From Pseudomonadota bacterium (lineage in GTDB: Bacteria; Cyanobacteriota; Vampirovibrionia; Obscuribacterales; Obscuribacteraceae), in the NCBI GenBank assembly GCA_021325555.1, contig JAJPGY010000012.1, positions 62,001-126,000 on the forward strand: DNA of 64,000 nucleotides, written 5' to 3'. The notes beneath the pieces are model-generated. The model was not told where the DNA came from. It did not search any database and was given only the letters and a program-made list of their open reading frames with translations. Position numbers and translations under genes: made by a program. How positions within the stretch are numbered: position 1 is the first letter of the stretch; each line of letters begins with the position of its first letter. Below, one piece after another: positions 59,114 through 64,000 of this stretch.

Positions 59114-59713
59114 TCAGGCTTGCGCCAGCGCCTCCTGCACGAGCAGGGCCAGGGCGGCGGGCAGTCGCGACCAGACGGCGCCCTTCTGCTCCTCCGTCAA
59201 ACCTTCCCACCAGGGCTTTTCGCCCTCGAGGAAGGCTGCGGCGGAAGCCCGGCCGTAGGTCACCTCACGCACCAGATGCGCCAGGGCCTGCGGAATGCGC
59301 TCCTGGACGAACTGGCGCCGGGCGTCGGACAGCCCCTCCCACCACATGCGTTCGCCGTAGCAGAAGCCCTCGGGAAGCGGCTTGCCGGCGAGCGCGGCAT
59401 CAACTGCCTCCCGGATGCGCGCGCCGCCGCAGAGTCCGGAGAATTCGATCGTGCGCCCGTCCGTGAGACCGACGTAGCCGTTCGGTCTGCCGCTGTTGGG
59501 CGCCCGATCGAGACCGTGACCGCAGCATGCCTGGTAGGTGCCGGGCAGGTTGGCGATGCAGGGATCGTGGCTGCCGGGGGTGAGCCGGGCCTTGCACCCG
59601 AGGCAGGGACGCGGGTTCTCCGGGTCGACGGGGGCGCCGTCGTCCTGGTACACCGGTCCTTGCGGGGTGTCCTCGATGATGTGACCGTAGAGCGTGTCGA
59701 TTTTGAACAACAT
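59114..59713 (-). CDS. Cysteine-rich protein with two WWEGL repeats, 199 aa
   Basis: The N-terminal half (about residues 30-95) holds cysteines in PCLGCKAR, DPCIAN, YQACCGHG and GLCGGAR, suggesting a metal site. The C-terminal half contains two similar units: GERMWWEGLSDARRQFVQER-type near 120 and GEKPWWEGLTEEQKGAVWSR-type near 165, each a tryptophan pair followed by a helix ending in ALxxLVxE. No family is recognised. AAAGGAG lies 7 bases before the ATG at 59713. The next gene upstream ends only 12 bases away, so they are cotranscribed. Confidence 0.65.
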   Translation of the reverse strand: MLFKIDTLYGHIIEDTPQGPVYQDDGAPVDPENPRPCLGCKARLTPGSHDPCIANLPGTYQACCGHGLDRAPNSGRPNGYVGLTDGRTIEFSGLCGGARIREAVDAALAGKPLPEGFCYGERMWWEGLSDARRQFVQERIPQALAHLVREVTYGRASAAAFLEGEKPWWEGLTEEQKGAVWSRLPAALALLVQEALAQA

Positions 59714-59725
59714 GGCATGCTCCTT

Positions 59726-60751
59726 TCAGGCGCCGGACAGCTCCTTCTTGTCGTCGAGCGTGACCAGGCGGAATGCGGGATCGCAGAGGAAACGCACCGG
59801 CATGATCGGATCGAGAAGCCCGGTGCCGATGCCCAGAAGACCGGTTCCGTAGTGGTTCGTCTTCACGCCCAGCCGGTGGAGAAGCTCCAGGCAGGCGCCG
59901 ATGCAGGTCCAGCGGTTCGCGTGCAGGTGGCCGATGAAAAGCCCGGGCCAGTCATAGCCGGTGGCGCGTGTCCGGGCCACCAGACGGCTTTTCCAGGCGG
60001 CCGGCAGGGGCAGGAAGCCTATCAACCGGGCCCGCCGCGCGTTCTCGCGCTCCCGCCAGGCAGCGTTGGCCGCCAGCATCTGCTGCGCGATCTCCGTGGC
60101 GCGCAGGCTCTGCTCTTGTGTGAGCGGCGTGCGCAGCTTGAGCACGATGTAGATCGTGCCGTTGCCGCGCCACTTGCCCACCACCCGGGACAGGTCATTC
60201 AGGACCGTGCCCTTCTCCATATAGGAGCTGAGCAAGCCCATGCGCCCGTCCGCCAAGCGGACGCCGATCTCGCCGTGCCCGACGCTCTCCTGGATCGTGC
60301 TGGCGATCCGCCCGCTGGTGAGCACGAGATCGCCGGGGGCGATGACCGAAGGGTCAGGGTTGACCCAGCAGCCTTTCGGCAGCGGGCCGTGTCCCTGGGT
60401 CTTGTAGAGGCGTCTGTTCCGGCGGTAAAGCAGGTAGACGCCCAGCCAGGCCAGGAGCTCGCCGCTTGCCACCAGCTGTGGTGCCAGCGAGTCGAACAGG
60501 GCGATGGCCAGCCCTGAGAGAACGAGCCCGAGCGTCAGCGGCACGAGGACCGCCAGGCGCGAGAGCACGTCGAAGTAGGTTTTCAGCAGCCGGTGCATCT
60601 GGGCGACCGTGAGCACCAGCCAGAACCCGCTCACCAGCGCCGCCCCCAGGGCCAGGTTCCAGTGGGTTTCCCCCTTGAACCACCGCCAGGTGAGCGCGAT
60701 GAGCAGGAGGTACGCCAGCGATGTGGCGCCCTTCAGAATGCGGTGATACAT
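59726..60751 (-). CDS. Membrane protein with permuted papain/NlpC-like domain
   Basis: The first 115 residues hold about four hydrophobic helices. From about 140 the sequence resembles the permuted NlpC/P60 (YiiX-like) fold: GDLVLTSGRIASTIQ, then GHGEIGVRLADG with the histidine. A C-terminal RWTCIGACLELL cysteine precedes DPIMPVRFL. The catalytic Cys-His order is permuted in this group. Likely activity is on amide or thioester bonds, possibly of lipids or peptides near the membrane, but it is not proven. GGGAG lies 5 bases before the ATG at 60751. An 11-bp hairpin separates it from the patatin gene. Confidence 0.65.
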   Translation of the reverse strand: MYHRILKGATSLAYLLLIALTWRWFKGETHWNLALGAALVSGFWLVLTVAQMHRLLKTYFDVLSRLAVLVPLTLGLVLSGLAIALFDSLAPQLVASGELLAWLGVYLLYRRNRRLYKTQGHGPLPKGCWVNPDPSVIAPGDLVLTSGRIASTIQESVGHGEIGVRLADGRMGLLSSYMEKGTVLNDLSRVVGKWRGNGTIYIVLKLRTPLTQEQSLRATEIAQQMLAANAAWRERENARRARLIGFLPLPAAWKSRLVARTRATGYDWPGLFIGHLHANRWTCIGACLELLHRLGVKTNHYGTGLLGIGTGLLDPIMPVRFLCDPAFRLVTLDDKKELSGA

Positions 60752-60813
60752 AACATCTCCCTTTCTGCCGGTAACGGCGGGCAATTGCCGGTCCGGCGCT
60801 CGGTTGGGAAGCA

Positions 60814-60850
60814 GGCGGCGGCGGCAGACCGATGAGAGTCCGCCGCCGCC
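60814..60850 (-). terminator. 11-bp GC-only stem-loop between patatin and the permuted-papain gene
   Basis: GGCGGCGGCGG (60814-60824) pairs with CCGCCGCCGCC (60840-60850). Confidence 0.5.
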
Positions 60851-60859
60851 CCTGTGCAG

Positions 60860-61786
60860 TTACTTCTGATCGCCCCGGGGCTTCTTGACCGGCACCGCGC
60901 CGCGGGCGATTGCCCGGTCGATGGCGCGCGCCGTCTGGTTGTAGCCGAAGTCGACCATCGCCTGGCATTTCTCGGGCGAGAGCCCGAAGCTCAGGCAGGC
61001 GACATCGGGAAGGCCGGCCTTGATCAGGATGTGTTCGCTTGGATCCTGGAAGTGCCAGTCGAGGGCTACCGACCAGAACATCTCCAGCAGATGGAATCCC
61101 AGATCGATCGGGGAGAGCAGCTCATCCGGCAGCCGGCTTGCGAAACCCAGCTTGAGGATGATCGCGCGCCCCTGGCAGAACTCGCCGGGGTTGGGGTGGT
61201 GAACGCCGCCGTCGACGAGGATGCCCTCGCTGGTGAAGCCGAGGAGGCTGCCCACGAGGGTCAGCCACGTGCCAATGATCCCGCCCTGTCCGTGCCAGAC
61301 CGGTCGCATGATGCCCGGTATCGAGCAGGAGGCGGTGATGGCCCTTGCGAGATCGTAGTCGGTGCCCTCGAAGACGACCGGCTTGCGCTGCAGCACGTTG
61401 TAGGCCAGGATGCGCAGGTTGCGCTTCGGCTTCAGCTCGTACTTCTCGACTATCTCCCTGAAGAGACCGCCGAGGTCGATGAAGCCCCCGTGCCACAGAC
61501 GCAAGATGGTGGGCAGGCGCATCGTCCGCTTGAGGCTGTCGGGGTCGAGACCCATGAGCTCCGTGAGGAAGATGCGCTGGATCTGCCCGGGCGTGTACCC
61601 GTTTACGTAGAAAGCCGCGACCACCGAACCGATAGAGATTCCGGTGATGGTGCCGAGGTCTACCTTCTTTTCCTCGAGGGCCTTCAAGCCGCCAATCAGC
61701 CCGAAGCCCTTGATGCCACCGCCGCCCAGCACCAGCTCGGTCTTGCCGTCGCCATTGCGGCTCGGCCTGTCAATTTTCCTTGCCAT
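60860..61786 (-). CDS. Patatin-like phospholipase
   Basis: The enzyme hydrolyses acyl groups from phospholipids with a Ser-Asp dyad. The 308-residue protein has the oxyanion hole GGGGIKG, the nucleophile elbow GISIGS and the acid in VDGGVHHP (DGG). The spacing matches bacterial patatins. It lacks a signal peptide, so it is probably cytosolic or delivered by a secretion system not seen here. The ATG at 61786 has AGGA about 11 bases upstream, which is a little far. It is flanked by GC-rich hairpins. Neighbouring genes encode a permuted papain-like membrane protein and PmbA/TldD. Confidence 0.85.
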   Translation of the reverse strand: MARKIDRPSRNGDGKTELVLGGGGIKGFGLIGGLKALEEKKVDLGTITGISIGSVVAAFYVNGYTPGQIQRIFLTELMGLDPDSLKRTMRLPTILRLWHGGFIDLGGLFREIVEKYELKPKRNLRILAYNVLQRKPVVFEGTDYDLARAITASCSIPGIMRPVWHGQGGIIGTWLTLVGSLLGFTSEGILVDGGVHHPNPGEFCQGRAIILKLGFASRLPDELLSPIDLGFHLLEMFWSVALDWHFQDPSEHILIKAGLPDVACLSFGLSPEKCQAMVDFGYNQTARAIDRAIARGAVPVKKPRGDQK

Positions 61787-61970
61787 GACATTAACCGTCC
61801 TGTGCCAGCCCCGGCTTGTCTGCCGGGGGTCAGGGGTTTAGAGGCGCGCCAAAGCAGACCGCCCGCGGTACACACCACTGGCGGTGACATCTCCCAGGCA
61901 GCGCTAGTAATCAACGGCGAGACCGGCTTTCCTGCCCATGCGGACGAGGAGGGCCGGTCTCGCTCAATGG

Positions 61971-62023
61971 CTCGCAGCGGCGCATTGCATCCGCCCGCGG
62001 CGCGTGCAACGCGCCGCTGCGAG
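61971..62023. repeat. 13-bp inverted repeat with nested palindromes, TTGCATCC family
   Basis: CTCGCAGCGGCGC (61971-61983) pairs with GCGCCGCTGCGAG (62011-62023). The inside has GGCGCGTGCAACGCGCC and ATTGCATCCGCCC, related to the repeat at 26409-26448. Confidence 0.65.
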
Positions 62024-62050
62024 GTTCCGGCCAGGCGGCGTCGCTTCGCC

Positions 62051-63403
62051 TTAGAAGCGCGTCGTCGAGGCGAAGTTGAAGTCGGCCACCTTCATCGCCG
62101 GCACGACGGCGGGATAGGTCTCCTCGCCTGACGTGCGCTGCGTCCGGCCGAGAGCCACGACCTTGTTCAGCATGTCGATCAGGCTCACGTTGAAACGGAG
62201 GTTCTTGACGCCGGCCGTCACCTTGCCGTTTTCGACAAGGAAGGTGCCGTCGCGGGTCATGCCGGTGACGATCTTCGTCATCGGGTCGACTTCCCGGACG
62301 TACCAGACGCGGGTGAGAAGAATCGCCTTTTCGCTCGTTCGGATCATCTCGTCGAGGCTGGTGTTGCCGCCGCTGACAACGACATTGAGCGGTGCTTCGC
62401 CGTACGTGCTCGGTTCGGGCAGTCCGTGGCCGGTCGGCTGGACGCCGAACCTGGCCGCGCTGCGCCTGCCGTGCACGAGATTGGCTATCACGCCGTTCTC
62501 GACAAGAACGATGGTTTTGCGGGGCAGCCCCTCGCCGTCGAACGGTTCGCCCGCTTGGGCCTGGTTCGTCACGTCGTCGACGATCGTGATGTTGTCGCCG
62601 AGCATCTTCTGCCCCACCTTGTCGAGGAAGCAGGAGAGCTTGTCCGTGACGCTGGTGCCTGTGAAGTCCTGCCACAGGAAGCCCAGGAGGTCGAGCACCG
62701 CCGCCGGCTCCAGGATTACGTCGTAGCGACCGGCCGGAATCTCGATCGGATTGGCGCTGGCCAGCGCCTTCTTGGCCGCGATCTCGGCCAGACTGCGGGC
62801 GTCGATCAGGGACGCGCGGGTCTGGTTGTCCTTCGACCAGCCGGAGGAGTCGGGCCCGGTCATGGTGATCGAGCACTCGGCCTCGGTGCGGCGGTGGAAC
62901 CCGAAGAGACCCTCCGAGTTGCCGATCGCCGTCACGTGGCTGCCGGTGGCGAAGACGCCGGAGGCGTTGAGCTTGCTGGCCCTGGCGACCGCGATGATGG
63001 CGGCGACCGCCCTGGCGCGCTCGCTCGCCCCGCAGCGGGCCGTGCGAGCGTCGTACTGGTTGACCGGGATGCAGACGTGTCCGGCCGCCGACGGCGAGTA
63101 GAGGGGCAGGAGCTCGGGATCCTTCTCCAGCAGCCTGGCCGCCACGATCGCGTTGTCGACCAGCCTGCGAACGCCGGCCGGCGTCGTGTCGTTGGCGGAG
63201 ATTCGCGCCTGCCGACCGTCCACGACCGCGCGTACGGAAACGGCGACCGCGTAGGGCGACTGGTTCTGGGTCATCTCGTTGTTGGCGAACCTTGAGGTCG
63301 CCAGGTCGGAGGCGCTGATTGTCACCTCGATCCCGTCGCACTCGCCCTTACCGTGAGCGGTGGCGAGATCGATGATCCTCTTGCACTGTGCTCTGGTGAT
63401 CAT
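62051..63403 (-). CDS. pmbA: PmbA/TldE-like metallopeptidase subunit
   Basis: PmbA (TldE) pairs with TldD to form a heterodimeric zinc protease that matures small peptides such as microcins or degrades flexible substrates. The 450-residue protein shows the family layout: N-terminal EVTISASDLATSRFANNEMTQ, FGFHRRTEAECSITM and a C-terminal block RFNVSLIDMLNKVVALG. The zinc HExxxH is normally on the TldD subunit, and none is seen here, consistent with PmbA. AAAGGAG precedes the ATG at 63403 and overlaps the end of the upstream gene, which stops at 63404-63406. The two are translationally coupled. Confidence 0.85.
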   Translation of the reverse strand: MITRAQCKRIIDLATAHGKGECDGIEVTISASDLATSRFANNEMTQNQSPYAVAVSVRAVVDGRQARISANDTTPAGVRRLVDNAIVAARLLEKDPELLPLYSPSAAGHVCIPVNQYDARTARCGASERARAVAAIIAVARASKLNASGVFATGSHVTAIGNSEGLFGFHRRTEAECSITMTGPDSSGWSKDNQTRASLIDARSLAEIAAKKALASANPIEIPAGRYDVILEPAAVLDLLGFLWQDFTGTSVTDKLSCFLDKVGQKMLGDNITIVDDVTNQAQAGEPFDGEGLPRKTIVLVENGVIANLVHGRRSAARFGVQPTGHGLPEPSTYGEAPLNVVVSGGNTSLDEMIRTSEKAILLTRVWYVREVDPMTKIVTGMTRDGTFLVENGKVTAGVKNLRFNVSLIDMLNKVVALGRTQRTSGEETYPAVVPAMKVADFNFASTTRF

Positions 63404-64000
63404 TTACTCGTCTCCTTTCACGGCATGCGCCATGCCGACCTGGACGTTGCGGAAGCGCGCCGGGGCCGCCCCGTGACCGGTCCACATGGTCTGCATCGGC
63501 TGACCCTTGCCGCAGTTGGGCAGCCCCCACTCAATGTAGTCGGAAGCGCTGCAGATGGCGTCGCAGGAGTTCCAGAACTCCGGCGTGATGCCGCCGTAGC
63601 TGGCGTTCTTGAGCATGCGCGCGCGCTTGCCGCCGATGATCTCCCAGGCGATCTCCGTGGAGAACTGAAAGTTGTAGCGCAGGTTGTCGATCGACCAGCT
63701 CTTGTTGGTTTCGAAGAGGATGGTGCCGTCGGCGCTGGAGGCGATGAGCTCCTCGAGGGTGCCGGCGTCGCCGGGCATAAGCGAGATGTTGGTCATCCGG
63801 ATGATCGGCACGTAGCTCCAGGACTCGGCCCTCATCGCACCGCCCGAGCGGGGCAGTCCAATCAGGTGCGCCGTGTCGCGGGAGCTCAGGTAGCCGCAGA
63901 ACATCCCGTCCTTGACCAGATAGACCCGCTGTGCCTTCACCCCCTCGTCATCGAACCCGAAGGAGCCGAGCGCCCCGGGAGCGGTGGCGTCGGCGACCAG
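63404..64000 (-). CDS. tldD: TldD-like metallopeptidase subunit, 5' end cut by window
   Basis: The 198 visible residues are the C-terminal part of a TldD/PmbA-family protein. Segments GVKAQRVYLVKDGMFCGYLSSR, RMTNISLMPGDAGTLEELIA and GKRARMLKNASYGG match the TldD C-terminal domain. The frame is open to the right edge, so the N-terminal part with the expected HExxxH zinc motif lies outside the window. Directly adjacent pmbA suggests a TldD-PmbA heterodimer. Assignment as TldD rather than a second PmbA rests on gene order and on these motifs. Confidence 0.8.
   Translation of the reverse strand: MVADATAPGALGSFGFDDEGVKAQRVYLVKDGMFCGYLSSRDTAHLIGLPRSGGAMRAESWSYVPIIRMTNISLMPGDAGTLEELIASSADGTILFETNKSWSIDNLRYNFQFSTEIAWEIIGGKRARMLKNASYGGITPEFWNSCDAICSASDYIEWGLPNCGKGQPMQTMWTGHGAAPARFRNVQVGMAHAVKGDE

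Overview
The window is GC-rich bacterial DNA with closely packed genes on both strands. Most genes have a clear Shine-Dalgarno sequence (AGGAG or GGAGG). I saw no rRNA, tRNA, CRISPR array, transposase or phage structural gene. Several gene types fit an aerobic or microaerobic Gram-negative-like bacterium, possibly of the cyanobacterial/Vampirovibrionia side: a SpoIIIAA-type ATPase with an R3H domain, a group III Orn/Lys/Arg decarboxylase, ExbD, cytochrome bd oxidase, leucine dehydrogenase and a VIT/VWA membrane protein. The phylum cannot be fixed from this sequence alone.

The layout alternates between two textures. Blocks of ordinary metabolic genes lie at 0.7-3.9 kb (glycoside hydrolase, PlsC-like acyltransferase, proline iminopeptidase), 6.1-7.1 kb (homoserine kinase), 15.2-23.6 kb (ExbD, leucine dehydrogenase, class V aminotransferase, FolC, CydAB), 32.9-42.7 kb (VIT/VWA protein, PncB, thioredoxin-like protein, R3H ATPase, decarboxylase) and 57.1-58.7 kb (acyl-CoA dehydrogenase). 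Between them sit accessory blocks at 5.0-6.1, 7.6-14.6, 24.3-32.0, 43.5-56.8 and 59.1-64.0 kb. The accessory blocks hold unusual enzymes and short unknown proteins. Almost every gene there has its own strong ribosome binding site and is separated from the next by a near-perfect GC-rich stem-loop. Most block boundaries are long non-coding stretches of 280-1040 bp; two (6.07/6.13 kb and 31.97/32.07 kb) are tighter at the gene level.

The most coherent system is the NAD cluster at 24.3-31.5 kb. It encodes NadD, a small membrane protein, a divergent PRPP-synthetase-like protein, a NAMPT/NAPRT-family phosphoribosyltransferase, a glutamine-dependent NAD synthetase whose reading frame runs without a stop into a nicotinamidase, and a small protein resembling an FtsH M41 peptidase domain with its zinc motif lost. 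The cluster ends near a strong intrinsic terminator. A separate nicotinate phosphoribosyltransferase lies at 36.8 kb. Together these could rebuild NAD from nicotinamide or nicotinate by parallel routes. The adjacent Prs-like and NAMPT-like pair also recalls the NAD reconstitution pairs described in phages.

A second notable locus is 38.4-39.4 kb. There a secreted thioredoxin-fold protein is read through an in-frame TGA at the position expected for its redox residue, which suggests a selenoprotein. Other accessory genes include a polynucleotide-kinase-like P-loop protein, a DPP III-like (M49) protease, an adenosine-deaminase-like protein with a changed active site, an internally repeated membrane protein with a broken paralogue, a cytosolic gluzincin protease, two HAD phosphatases, TruD, a patatin, a permuted papain-fold protein and a PmbA/TldD pair cut by the right edge. 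Palindromic repeats of several families are scattered through the intergenic DNA.
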